Shown here: positions 16,851 through 25,228 of the stretch, piece after piece
Numbering within the stretch: position 1 is the stretch's first letter
Layout of the letters: each line of letters opens with the position of its first letter
Assembly (NCBI RefSeq): GCF_001425835.1
Contig: NZ_LMDP01000002.1
Coordinates: 310,001-374,000, forward strand
Direction of reading: 5' to 3'
Origin: Afipia sp. Root123D2
Lineage (GTDB): Bacteria > Pseudomonadota > Alphaproteobacteria > Rhizobiales > Xanthobacteraceae
Length of the DNA: 64,000 bases
Translations under genes and position numbers: made by a program
Notes under the pieces: generated by a model
What the model was told of the DNA's origin: nothing
The model's input: only the letters and a program-made list of their open reading frames with translations
The model's database searches: none

Positions 16851-17690
16851 TCAAGTCCCCACCCTGAGTTCCGAGACCAGTCCGCGCAACGCTGCGATCG
16901 TGCTCAATGCAACGATCCGCCCGGTGCGCGGATTCTCCGAGGGAATGTTCTCGATCGCCATGCTGAATCGTGCGGTGTCGGAGTCCACATCAATCCGATG
17001 AGTGTTTCGGCTGAGCGACGGATCGGCCCAGATCTCGAGACGCGTACGGTCCGGTCCGATGCCGGCAAGGCTAAGCGCTGCGGCGACGTTGACGTTGGCG
17101 GGAAATCCGCGGGCGCCATCGCGCGCGGAGCCGTCGAAGACCTTCACCGGCGCGCTCAGATCGCGCACTGAAATGCCCTGCTCGACCAGATAAGGCGAAC
17201 CATCGAGGCCAGCGGGCGGCTTGCGGGTCACCATCGTCACTGAATAGATCTCGCCTTCAGCCGCCGCACGGACGGCGTCGAGACCGATCAGTGCACCTGT
17301 CGGCACTAGAATGCGCGCGCCGCACTTGCGCGCTTGCTCGACCAATTCCCAGTTCGAGAGCAATTGCCCAACGCTCAGCGGCATGAACAGGCGCGCCTGC
17401 GCGATGGTGGCGGCGGCGATCGTCGAAAACAAAGCGGGCGGTAGGCCTTCCACGACGACGTCGCAGAGCTCCGGGAGCTTTTCCAGCCTCACAACGGGAA
17501 CGGCTGGTCCCAGCGCCAAACCATCGCGTGCCTTTGCAGGATCGTGAACCGATACTGCAGCAAGAGCGAGACCTGGAATCCCCGCCTGGAGGCGACGGCC
17601 CACCTCAAGTCCGACCGCACCAAGACCAGCAAGACCAATTCGCAGGGGGAGTTCTCCAATACCGCTCATCCTAATCAATCCTCTTGGCAT
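16851..17690 (-). CDS. Aspartate-dehydrogenase-like (NadX/DUF108 family) oxidoreductase
   Basis: A 279-residue protein. It opens with an NAD(P)-binding Rossmann motif (LRIGLAGLGAVGLEVGRRLQ) and has the family signatures FMPLSVGQLLSN, VPTGALIGLDAVRAAAEG and GFPANVNVAAALSLAGIGP. The aspartate dehydrogenase family interconverts L-aspartate and iminoaspartate/oxaloacetate; paralogues in catabolic clusters may use other amino acids. The ATG at codon 8 (MSGIGE) is an alternative start. It lies 165 bases upstream of the gamma-glutamyltransferase-like gene, probably in one transcript, and is divergent from tctCBA. Confidence 0.8.
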   Translation of the reverse strand: MPRGLIRMSGIGELPLRIGLAGLGAVGLEVGRRLQAGIPGLALAAVSVHDPAKARDGLALGPAVPVVRLEKLPELCDVVVEGLPPALFSTIAAATIAQARLFMPLSVGQLLSNWELVEQARKCGARILVPTGALIGLDAVRAAAEGEIYSVTMVTRKPPAGLDGSPYLVEQGISVRDLSAPVKVFDGSARDGARGFPANVNVAAALSLAGIGPDRTRLEIWADPSLSRNTHRIDVDSDTARFSMAIENIPSENPRTGRIVALSTIAALRGLVSELRVGT

Positions 17691-17784
17691 CCTGAACCGG
17701 CAACCTATAGTTCGACGAGACCGGCCAAACGCTAACTCAAGAAGAGCCGGCTATCCAAGGAGAGATATCCATAGGGAGAAAACG

Positions 17785-18774
17785 ATGTCGTCCAAACGCC
17801 GGGCATGTCCGGGCGGCGCGTTCCGTGCCGCCATCATCTTCGCAAGTTCCTTTTGGCTGGTCGCAGCGGGTAACGCCTTCGCGGCGTCCTACCCCGAGCG
17901 CCCCATCAAGTTGATCGTGCCATGGGCGGCCGGCGGCGATACCGACAGTATCTATCGCGTTTTCGTCCCGCTCTTGCAGAAGCAACTCGGCCAGCCGGTG
18001 ATCGTCGCCAATGTGGGCGGCGCGTCGGGGACCGTGGGTGAGCGCGAGGCCTCCAAGGCTGCGCCGGATGGCTACACGGTCTTTGCACCGCACGACTTTA
18101 TCCATTCGGTCTATTTCGCCGGATTGACAGACATTAAGTACGACAAGGCCTTCGATACGATCTGTCTTGTAGCTTCGACGCCGTCGGTGATTACCGCGAG
18201 TCCGAAGACATCGTGGAAGACATTCAAGGAGATGGTTGCTGCTGCCAAAGCCCATCCCGACACAATTACCGTCGGCGCTTCGCTCGGCTCGACCAGCCAA
18301 TACTCCATCGCACTGATGGCGAAAGCTGCGCAGCTCAAGCTCAAGTACGTTCCTTATGACGGCACAGCCAAGCGCATGAACGCGCTGCTCGGCGGTCATA
18401 TCGACCTTGCCGACTCGAATCTCACGCAAAAGGCGAAGGTTGACGCCGGTCTGCTCAAATTCCTCGCCATCATGAGCGAGAAGCGGAGCCCGGAGCTGCC
18501 AGACGTACCGACCCTGAAAGAACTCGGCTACGACGTGGAGTATGCTGTCAATCGCGGCCTCATGGTGCCGAAGGGCGTGCCGGCGGAGATCCGGGCAAAG
18601 CTTGAGTCGGCTTGCGCTACGGCGGCGAAAGATCCTTCTTTCGCCGAGGCGATGAAGCTGCAAGGGACCAATGTCCGTTACCTCGACAGCAAGGACTACA
18701 CCGCATTTCTGCAAAAAGAAGACGGGGTCACTAAAGAGATCACCAAAGATCTCGGCCTGCTGAAGCGCGAATAA
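17785..18774 (+). CDS. tctC: Tripartite tricarboxylate-type transporter substrate-binding protein (BUG/TctC)
   Basis: A 329-residue exported binding protein. A long signal peptide (residues 1-33, ending AFA) precedes the typical start of BUG proteins, YPERPIKLIVPWAAGGDTD. Further family motifs are the GASGTVGEREASKAAPDGYT region and the VPYDGTAKRMNALLGGHID pocket loop. It captures a carboxylate or related solute in the periplasm for TctBA. The ATG is preceded by AGGGAGAAAACG. Its stop overlaps the tctB start (TAATG). Confidence 0.92.
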   Translation: MSSKRRACPGGAFRAAIIFASSFWLVAAGNAFAASYPERPIKLIVPWAAGGDTDSIYRVFVPLLQKQLGQPVIVANVGGASGTVGEREASKAAPDGYTVFAPHDFIHSVYFAGLTDIKYDKAFDTICLVASTPSVITASPKTSWKTFKEMVAAAKAHPDTITVGASLGSTSQYSIALMAKAAQLKLKYVPYDGTAKRMNALLGGHIDLADSNLTQKAKVDAGLLKFLAIMSEKRSPELPDVPTLKELGYDVEYAVNRGLMVPKGVPAEIRAKLESACATAAKDPSFAEAMKLQGTNVRYLDSKDYTAFLQKEDGVTKEITKDLGLLKRE

Positions 18775-19262
18775 TGCTCACACGCGATGGCATTGCGGGG
18801 CTGGTCTGCCTCGCGGTCAGCATCTGGTTTCTACTGCTCACGCGCGGATTGCCGCCGACGATCATGGTGCCGATCGGCCCAGCGTTCTATCCGCGCGTGG
18901 TGCTGCTGATTCTTGCCGTGTTGAGTCTCATTCTCATCGTGCTCGACATCCTCGCTGGCGCGCGGCGTCGCGCCGCGCCAGCCGCAACACCTGAGGTCGC
19001 CGCGCCGCAATCCAACTACCTGCTCGTCCTCGCCACCTTCGTCGAGTTCGGCCTCTACATCGCGATCTTGCCGGCACTCGGCTTTCGCATCGCAACCTTC
19101 CTGTTCGTCCTGGCGCTGCAACTCACACTCGAATGGCCTCATTCGTGGAAGCGATGGGCGCTCGCCGTGAGCGTCGCCGTCGCGACCGCACTCGTCTGCC
19201 ATCTGGTGTTCGAGAATTATCTGTCGGTCATCCTGCCACGCGGATCGTGGAGCGGGCTGTGA
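18774..19262 (+). CDS. tctB: Tripartite tricarboxylate transporter small membrane subunit (TctB)
   Basis: A 162-residue membrane protein with four hydrophobic helices, starting at the ATG within TAATG that ends tctC. Size, helix number and position between TctC and TctA identify the small permease subunit. Its stop overlaps the GTG start of tctA (GTGA), so the three genes are translationally coupled. Confidence 0.9.
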   Translation: MLTRDGIAGLVCLAVSIWFLLLTRGLPPTIMVPIGPAFYPRVVLLILAVLSLILIVLDILAGARRRAAPAATPEVAAPQSNYLLVLATFVEFGLYIAILPALGFRIATFLFVLALQLTLEWPHSWKRWALAVSVAVATALVCHLVFENYLSVILPRGSWSGL

Positions 19263-20791
19263 ATCATTACGAATTGCTCCTCACCCATATCGGGACCATT
19301 CTGCATCTGAAGTATCTGGTGCCCCTGATCGCAGGTACTGTGGCCGGCGTGATCGGCGGCGCCCTGCCGGGCGTTACCATCACCATGACAGTGATCATGG
19401 TGTTACCCTTCACATTCGGGCTCGATCCGCTGCAGGGACTGGCGGCGATGATCGGCGTCTACACCGGCGGATCGGCGGGCGGTTCGATCACCGCGAGCCT
19501 GATTGGCATTCCCGGCACACCGTCCGCCGTTGCCACCACCTTTGATGGCTATCCGATGACGCGAAACGGTCAGCCGGGACGAGCGGTTTGGATCGGCGTC
19601 TGGGCGGCATTTCTCGGTGGTGCGATCGGCGGTCTTTTCCTAATCGAGCTTACGGGACCCTTTGCGTCGATCGCACTGCAGTTCGGGCCTTGGGAATTCT
19701 TCTCGCTCTTCATCTTCGCGCTGACGATGGTGGCCGGGCTGGTGGGCAAGTCGGTCACCAAAGGGCTGCTGTCGGGAGCGATTGGCCTCGTTGTCACGGT
19801 GGTCGGCCCGGATCCCATTCTCGGCACGCAGCGGCTGACAATGAATTTGAATTTTCTCGAAGGCGGACTCGACTTCCTGCCGGTGCTGATCGGCATTTTC
19901 GCTTTTGCGCAACTGATGCCGGATGTCGAGCGAATCGGACTGGAGACGACTGAGGAGCGCGCTTCGCGTCCGCTGGACCTCAAGGTATCGAAGTTTGCCG
20001 CACTATGGGAAATTCTCAGCCGGCCTTTTCTGCTGGTGTGGTCGACTCTGATCGGCGTCCTCATCGGCATCCTGCCGGCGATCGGCGGCAGCGCCGCCAA
20101 CATCATGGCCTACGACCAGGCGAAGAAGTTCTCTCGCCATCCGGAGAAATTCGGCACCGGCATTCCAGAAGGCGTTATCGCCTCGGAATCCTCCAACAAC
20201 GCCAATGTCGCCGGATCCCTGATGATGATCATGGCGTTCGGGATTCCCGGCGATGCGGTCACTGCGGTCATGTTGGGCGCACTGACTATCCACGGCATCC
20301 AGCCGGGCCCGTTGTTCATCTCGCAGCATCCTGATGTCGCCTATGGAATATACGGTGCCTACATCGTTTCATTGCCGCTGATGGTGTTGGTGATCTGGAT
20401 CGGATCGCGCACATGGCTGCGCGTGATCATGATGCCAAAGTCGATCCTGATCCCAGTCATTCTTGTGCTCTCGGTCATCGGCGCCTATGCGCTCGGCAAC
20501 AGCATGAACGACGTCTATGTCCTCGGACTGTTCTGCGCCATCGGCTATGCCATGGTGAAGGCGCATATTCCGCTCGCGCCGCTGATCCTGGGCGTGGTGC
20601 TTGGCGATGCGATCGAGTCGAATCTGATCCGCGCCGTCTCCACGGAGCCGGACCCATGGTTGTTTGTCACGCGGCCAATCTCCGGGCTGCTGTTGGCCGC
20701 TTCAATCGCCTCGATCGTTTTTGCCATCTGGCAACATCGCCGGGAGCGCTATCAGCTAGCCGACGCGGAAGAAGAAGACACAGACTTCTGA
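19259..20791 (+). CDS. tctA: Tripartite tricarboxylate transporter large membrane subunit (TctA)
   Basis: A 510-residue, roughly 12-helix permease. I place the start at the GTG at 19259 (NHYELLLTHIG after the initiator), which overlaps the tctB stop; the open frame continues upstream but only inside tctB. TctA signatures are GALPGVTITMTVIMVLPFTF, SLIGIPGTPSAVATTFDGYP and the second-half ILPAIGGSAANIMAYDQAKK with ASESSNNA. It moves the captured solute with an ion gradient. The solute is probably the compound handled by the divergent glutamyltransferase and aspartate dehydrogenase homologues. Confidence 0.93.
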   Translation: MNHYELLLTHIGTILHLKYLVPLIAGTVAGVIGGALPGVTITMTVIMVLPFTFGLDPLQGLAAMIGVYTGGSAGGSITASLIGIPGTPSAVATTFDGYPMTRNGQPGRAVWIGVWAAFLGGAIGGLFLIELTGPFASIALQFGPWEFFSLFIFALTMVAGLVGKSVTKGLLSGAIGLVVTVVGPDPILGTQRLTMNLNFLEGGLDFLPVLIGIFAFAQLMPDVERIGLETTEERASRPLDLKVSKFAALWEILSRPFLLVWSTLIGVLIGILPAIGGSAANIMAYDQAKKFSRHPEKFGTGIPEGVIASESSNNANVAGSLMMIMAFGIPGDAVTAVMLGALTIHGIQPGPLFISQHPDVAYGIYGAYIVSLPLMVLVIWIGSRTWLRVIMMPKSILIPVILVLSVIGAYALGNSMNDVYVLGLFCAIGYAMVKAHIPLAPLILGVVLGDAIESNLIRAVSTEPDPWLFVTRPISGLLLAASIASIVFAIWQHRRERYQLADAEEEDTDF

Positions 20792-21118
20792 TGCATTTGT
20801 TTTGAGACGGCTGATGCTGTGCGCCCGCTCGCAAACCACCATAGGCAATCCGAGGCGGATCATACACAATTGATGCGTGTCCTTGTTGCTGCCATTGTCG
20901 GTGTCGGTCTTATCCGAAAGGAACGCGCGTTGGAGGCGCAGGCAGTTGCTCGGCGAGGAGGAGCTCTTTGCAGAGCTTCGGATTAGGTTTAGGTGCCGTT
21001 GCCTCTACGCTTCGTCGGAGCATAAGGCATTCTGATGGACAAGATTCATTGAACAAAACCAATATTGGCTATTCTCGCCCCGACATTTTCGTCGCCCTGA
21101 CGCGTGATCCAGCTATCG
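20792..21118. other. Gene-free stretch after tctA
   Basis: Only a 37-codon frame (ATG at 20872, MRVLVAAIVGVGLIRKERAL) is open and it lacks a good ribosome-binding site. I see no terminator hairpin, RNA gene or repeat here. Confidence 0.4.
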
Positions 21119-21478
21119 TTAACCCATCTTGACTGCGTATCGCGGATAAAGGGGATCGATATCTGAGCCCGGAAGTACCCCCACCACGGCTCGCGCAAAC
21201 CCCAAACTTACCACAGCGATGTCTCTTGATGGCTGATTGGGTCGCGGTTGTGCATTTTTTAGAATGAGCAGGCCGTGCTCTTCGTATCGCTCAACCTCGC
21301 CCGGATGGTGCCAGAGTTTCTGCCTCGCGATCCAGAAATCCTCAACTGCTTCGGTGGTAAAAACGATGCTCCCAATGTCTGAGACAAATCCCAATCTGTT
21401 GAAGTGCTCAACGATTTCATTATCCGACATTTTAATGCGGCTGCGCGGAGTAGCCGTAATAGTAACCATTTGAATCAA
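21119..21478 (-). CDS. Hypothetical protein
   Basis: A 119-residue soluble protein; the true start may be the methionine at residue 4 (MVTITATP). It contains a helix-rich centre (NEIVEHFNRLGFVSDIGSIV and WHHPGEVERYEEHGLLILKN) and ends in a short strand region. No known family, signal peptide or membrane segment. It stands alone in a gene-poor region next to two tRNA-like sequences, which suggests accessory DNA. Confidence 0.5.
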   Translation of the reverse strand: MIQMVTITATPRSRIKMSDNEIVEHFNRLGFVSDIGSIVFTTEAVEDFWIARQKLWHHPGEVERYEEHGLLILKNAQPRPNQPSRDIAVVSLGFARAVVGVLPGSDIDPLYPRYAVKMG

Positions 21479-21655
21479 ATGCCTAGTTGCCCCGATTGGG
21501 ACAAGATGGCTTTCGGTTCTTGAGATGGACTTAACAATTTAGTTAGCTTTGGCTCGGTGCGAGTTAGCGCGAAAGAGAACCGCAACCGGCCGAGAGTTAA
21601 CGCTGCGCTATGAAAGTGCTCGACGCGACCGTCTGATACGGAAATAAAGACAAGC

Positions 21656-21730
21656 GGCCCGGTGGCGGAATGTTACGCGGAAGCGCTGCAAACGTTTCAT
21701 ATCCTGGTTCAAATCCAGGCTGGGCCTCCA
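21656..21730 (+). tRNA. tRNA-Cys (GCA), unusual D arm
   Basis: Acceptor strands GGCCCGG and CTGGGCC pair (one GU) and are followed by T and CCA. The anticodon arm AAGCG-CTGCAAA-CGTTT carries anticodon GCA. The T arm CCTGG-TTCAAAT-CCAGG is canonical. The D arm is odd: only three pairs (GCG/CGC), the loop lacks the usual GG pair, and an extra G lies before the anticodon stem. It may be a divergent but functional gene, or a decaying copy carried by a mobile element. Confidence 0.7.
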
Positions 21731-21743
21731 ATGTTTCGAGTTC

Positions 21744-21830
21744 GAAAAGGTGGCCGAGTGGCTTATGGCACCGCGGAAACGGCACACGGAAGACCGTGTC
21801 GAAAGTTCGAATCCTCTCCGCTTTCCTCCA
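21744..21830 (+). tRNA. tRNA-Ser-like sequence with a shortened anticodon arm, probably not functional
   Basis: The D-arm region TGGCCGAGTGGCTTATGGCAC and the long variable stem ACACGG/CCGTGT (21784-21799) are of class II tRNA-Ser type, and TTCGAAT plus a terminal CCA are present. The anticodon arm is reduced to CCG-CGGAAA-CGG, about five bases short, and both the acceptor and T stems contain mismatches. It lies 13 bases after the tRNA-Cys. Most likely a pseudo-tRNA. Confidence 0.45.
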
Positions 21831-21957
21831 TTTTCTGCGACCGTAACGATGCTATCGCGGAGCTTTTGTGAGCGGGAGTTTCCTTTGAATTGGCTGGAGA
21901 TTCTGGGGTTTTTTCGCCTCAGAATTTCTTTAGGTACGCAATTGGAGAATGAATGCG

Positions 21958-21992
21958 TCTTGAAAACCCCGCCATTGGCGGGCCTTTCAAGA
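21958..21992. terminator. Strong two-part hairpin after the tRNA pair
   Basis: Outer arms TCTTGAAA/TTTCAAGA (8 bp) enclose inner arms CCCGCC/GGCGGG with an ATT loop. On the minus strand the inner stem is followed by GTTTTC, so it could work as a terminator in both directions. Confidence 0.55.
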
Positions 21993-22068
21993 TCGAAACG
22001 GTAATATTCTCCAAAAACGCACACTGGCTGGCTGGCGATACAGTGCTAATAGCACCAGTCTCTGCGTC

Positions 22069-22090
22069 AATTCCCTGCAAACAGGGAATT
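22069..22090. repeat. Inverted repeat and scattered CAGGGA motifs in a gene-free stretch
   Basis: AATTCCCTG-CAAA-CAGGGAATT is a perfect 9-bp hairpin. The motif (A)CAGGGA recurs at about 22082, 22191, 22213 and 22233. The surrounding 21993-22469 holds no gene I can support and is of lower GC than the flanks. Confidence 0.4.
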
Positions 22091-22469
22091 TTACAAGGAA
22101 AATTTGCAATCACTGATTTTGACAAGCCAAAATTCCAAGTAAAACGACTGCGCCGCAGGTACTTCTTGAACAATCGCTTACGGAACTAACAGGGAAATAT
22201 CTTCAAGACATCAGGGAAAGTGCGGACGCTAACAGGGATATGCTATATAGCCTAATAGCGCATTTTCCACGGCACCGAGCTGCCGCGACAAGCGTCTGAT
22301 AAATCGAAACGCGGCTGATATTCTGCGTGAACGTACGGTATTCCTGAAATCCGAGTAGGCACGCCCGACGGTGGCGGCCTATGATCTAGCCCGCGCTCAA
22401 TGCAGCCCCTCGCGAACATACATTAGATCACTGATATAGGCCGTGCATGTTCACGCTAGCGGCGCGTCA

Positions 22470-22760
22470 TTAAGGCCTCTGCCCTAGAGAAGTGGCCTCT
22501 GGGGAACCGTAATTGACGTTTAAGTAATCCATCGCAGCGGCAACGTCATCGTCCGGGAGTGCGGAACCCAGAAAAACCATCCGATGAACGACACTTCTCC
22601 ACTCCTGCGGCGATCGCTTCGCAGCAACGACACGGTGAAGCCCATGACACGTCACGCAACCGCCTTCCGCAAATTCCTTTCCATTTCTGTCTGGTAACTT
22701 GACCTCTGCTGGAGCGGGAAGGTTTACGCCAGGTCCGAAGTTTAAAGTCAGTGCCTGCAT
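22470..22760 (-). pseudogene. Truncated cytochrome c-type domain
   Basis: A 96-residue frame with one haem-binding CVTCH motif (residues 35-39) and a downstream MVFLGSALPDDD segment with a possible Met ligand, ending VNYGSPE. This is the C-terminal c-type domain found in larger secreted quinohaemoproteins or lyase-like proteins. There is no signal peptide, without which haem could not be attached in the periplasm, so it is probably a remnant. An unusually short true gene with an unseen start cannot be excluded. Confidence 0.5.
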
Positions 22761-23135
22761 TGCGGGCGCTTTGCCGAGTAAGGACTTCTGCTTCCTCCTC
22801 GCTCCTTGCGGCTACGATGAATTAGAAACCCTCTCTTCGTGAAGCCTCATTTTGTCTCAAGGGTGATGACGGCGAACACTTGCTGACGACTGAGCTAGCC
22901 CATTCTGAACTTGTATTCCAAGCTCAGCCAGCGGCTTTCCAACACTCTAGGCGGTAGCAGCGATGGAAGTAATGACGTGTGAACGGCCTCGGCATGCCGT
23001 TCCCGGAGTTGCTGTTTTCGCATCAAGCTTACGCCGACACGAGTTTCTGCGCAGCCTCTGAGATTCGTCTTCGTAGTACAGAGCCTATGGTGAAAGACGG
23101 CTTGTGAAGGAAAACAAACGAGACTTAGCGCCGTT

Positions 23136-24065
23136 TTATTTCCAACAATAAATCCTCTCCCATGCGGTACATACATCGAGCAATCTTCGTTCGAGCATTT
23201 CGACAAAGCAGCGCGCCGCTAACGTCAGTGGGCGACTAGGATGATGTAAGAAATACGACTCAAGATGCATGACTGGCTTAAAGATCGGATAAATAAATAG
23301 ATCCTTTCTGTCCAGGTACTGCATGACACCGATAGCCTGACATACTGCGCCCCAATCTGAGCGCCTGATACTCTCGATAGTTCCCACAAACCCGTCCACC
23401 TTCATGACGCGGCTTGCAACGATTTGACCACCAGTGATGTAGTCAAGCAGGGTTGCGCCCATTAAATGACGCTCTGACGGCACGACAAGTTTGAGTTCTT
23501 TCATTGCCGACAGATCAATGGGACTGAATTGGGGACCGTTGATAGGTCGTCCCGAGATCAGCACAAAGTGATCTCGATAAGCTGGCCTACAGGCTAATCC
23601 GCTATGATCGACAGGCAGCGCACCCAGCGCGACATCGAGAAAGCCGGATTGTACTTGTTCGGTGACATAGCGGCTAAATGCTTCAACGACGGTCAGATCA
23701 ACGTTAGGATACAAACTTGTGAATTCTTGCAGCAAGTCGCCAAGGATCCCGAAGCTGGTTGCCGAAGGCATCCCCACGCGAAGTGAACCGGATACGCTAT
23801 TGCCCTGAACCAGGTCGCGCATCTCCTGCTTTGCGAAAGCCAGGGTACGAGCTATCGGCTGACAAAGTTCATAGAATCGCCGCCCAGCTACAGTCGCCTC
23901 AACGCCCTTTTTTGTCCGGTCGAATACGGACGTGCCCAGTTCTTCTTCGAGATTGCGAATCTGCATGCTTAGGGCCGATGGCACGACATGCATGCGCTCA
24001 GCAGCCTTAACAAAGCTGCGCTCCTCATAGACACTCATAAAATAGTGTATGAGACGGATATCCAT
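23136..24065 (-). CDS. LysR-type transcriptional regulator
   Basis: A 309-residue regulator. Residues 1-60 form the winged helix-turn-helix (MDIRLIHYFMSVYEERSFVK and AAERMHVVPSALSMQIRNLE), followed by a substrate-binding-type sensor domain (SGSLRVGMPSATSFGILGDL). It is the last gene of the leftward LivKHMGF-hydrolase series, 62 bases after the MetX-like gene. It is a good candidate for the regulator that recognises the motif found upstream of both catabolic transcription units, though this is untested. Confidence 0.93.
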   Translation of the reverse strand: MDIRLIHYFMSVYEERSFVKAAERMHVVPSALSMQIRNLEEELGTSVFDRTKKGVEATVAGRRFYELCQPIARTLAFAKQEMRDLVQGNSVSGSLRVGMPSATSFGILGDLLQEFTSLYPNVDLTVVEAFSRYVTEQVQSGFLDVALGALPVDHSGLACRPAYRDHFVLISGRPINGPQFSPIDLSAMKELKLVVPSERHLMGATLLDYITGGQIVASRVMKVDGFVGTIESIRRSDWGAVCQAIGVMQYLDRKDLFIYPIFKPVMHLESYFLHHPSRPLTLAARCFVEMLERRLLDVCTAWERIYCWK

Positions 24066-24127
24066 TCAGATCCTCCACCCTTGAAACTTTCACGCCTCGT
24101 TCTATGGGCGCTCTATCGCGCGAGATT

Positions 24128-25228
24128 CTACGCTATGAATCTGGCGACAGCATCATTCAAAGCACGAGATGCGCTTTGATCAAGGCCACTCGCGGCCATG
24201 TGGCCATACACGCTGTTGATCTCCATGTAATGGCATTCCGGAATATGGCGCGACGCCCAAACCGCTGCATCTGCTGGATTATAAAGATCCAACGACGGCG
24301 CAGCTATAAAGGTCGGGGCACGCACTGAGTTCAGGGCAGCGACCGTGTCTCCGTTGAATGAACCCAGTTTCCCCACATCATGAAGGTCGTAAGCTCTTGA
24401 CTGATAGATCCAGTCTATCGACTCGAAGCCCTGGGATCGCCACCAAGATCTTCGGAGGTCAAGCCATGGGCAGGGATCAGATTTTCCCGGGCTTCGACAG
24501 AAATCCAGAATCTCGGCATCGAATTGACTCGGAGTGCGCATCGACAGGGCGAGCATGAGAGGTACCCAATCATACCAGGGATCGGTGGCCGGCTCGCCAC
24601 CCAATTCGTGGCACATCCCCCGCTCCAATGTCGAGCGCGCCAATAGATTTACGAGGCGGGCCCAGGGTGTCGTTTTCGCCATAGGGGTCAGAGCCACGAT
24701 CCGACGCATAGCCTCCGGATACATGACACCCCAAGCGAGCGATTGCATACCGCCCATCGATGCACCGGCAACGAGATCAAGTTTTTCAATACCCAGCCGC
24801 TTCACCAGAGACGCTTGGCTGCGCACCATGTCGCCAATTGTAAATTGCGGGAACAAATATCCGGGCTGGCTACGCGATGTGGAGGGTGACGTCGTCAGAC
24901 CATTTCCGATTGCGTCAATAGCAAGTATGCGCAGACGGGAGGGGTCGAGTGCCTGCCCGGTGCCAATCATAAAATCCATTCTATGGTGCGTGCTTCCAAT
25001 CGCACATAATGCAAGTGCGATCGGCAGCCGGTCGTCGCGCGAATCACCGTGCACGGCAAAAGATATCGAGAAATCCTCGATAACACCGCCGGAATCCAGC
25101 GGGAAGTCACCAAGGCTGACCGAGTAATGCGGTGCGTCGACCCATCCGAGCTGAAAAGGCGGATGCCGCAAAGGTTGAACAGCAGAGACCGTGAGTAACG
25201 CCTCAGCAAGATCGCTCACGCGCGTCAA
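24128..25228 (-). CDS. MetX-like alpha/beta hydrolase (homoserine O-acetyltransferase family)
   Basis: A 366-residue alpha/beta-hydrolase. The nucleophile elbow GASMGGMQSLAWG, an acid in the loop SLDLYNP and the late histidine in YGHMAA give a complete Ser-Asp-His triad. The overall layout matches MetX, but catabolic relatives act as ester hydrolases or acyltransferases and no methionine genes are near. The start is a TTG at 25228 overlapping the preceding stop (TTGA), or the GTG at 25219. It lies between the esterase and LysR genes of the Liv operon, so hydrolysis of an ester or lactone intermediate is the likely role. Confidence 0.75.
   Translation of the reverse strand: MTRVSDLAEALLTVSAVQPLRHPPFQLGWVDAPHYSVSLGDFPLDSGGVIEDFSISFAVHGDSRDDRLPIALALCAIGSTHHRMDFMIGTGQALDPSRLRILAIDAIGNGLTTSPSTSRSQPGYLFPQFTIGDMVRSQASLVKRLGIEKLDLVAGASMGGMQSLAWGVMYPEAMRRIVALTPMAKTTPWARLVNLLARSTLERGMCHELGGEPATDPWYDWVPLMLALSMRTPSQFDAEILDFCRSPGKSDPCPWLDLRRSWWRSQGFESIDWIYQSRAYDLHDVGKLGSFNGDTVAALNSVRAPTFIAAPSLDLYNPADAAVWASRHIPECHYMEINSVYGHMAASGLDQSASRALNDAVARFIA

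Noticed and set aside
17737-18714. 325-codon open frame on the minus strand
   Set aside because: Antisense to tctC, which has a signal peptide and all family motifs.
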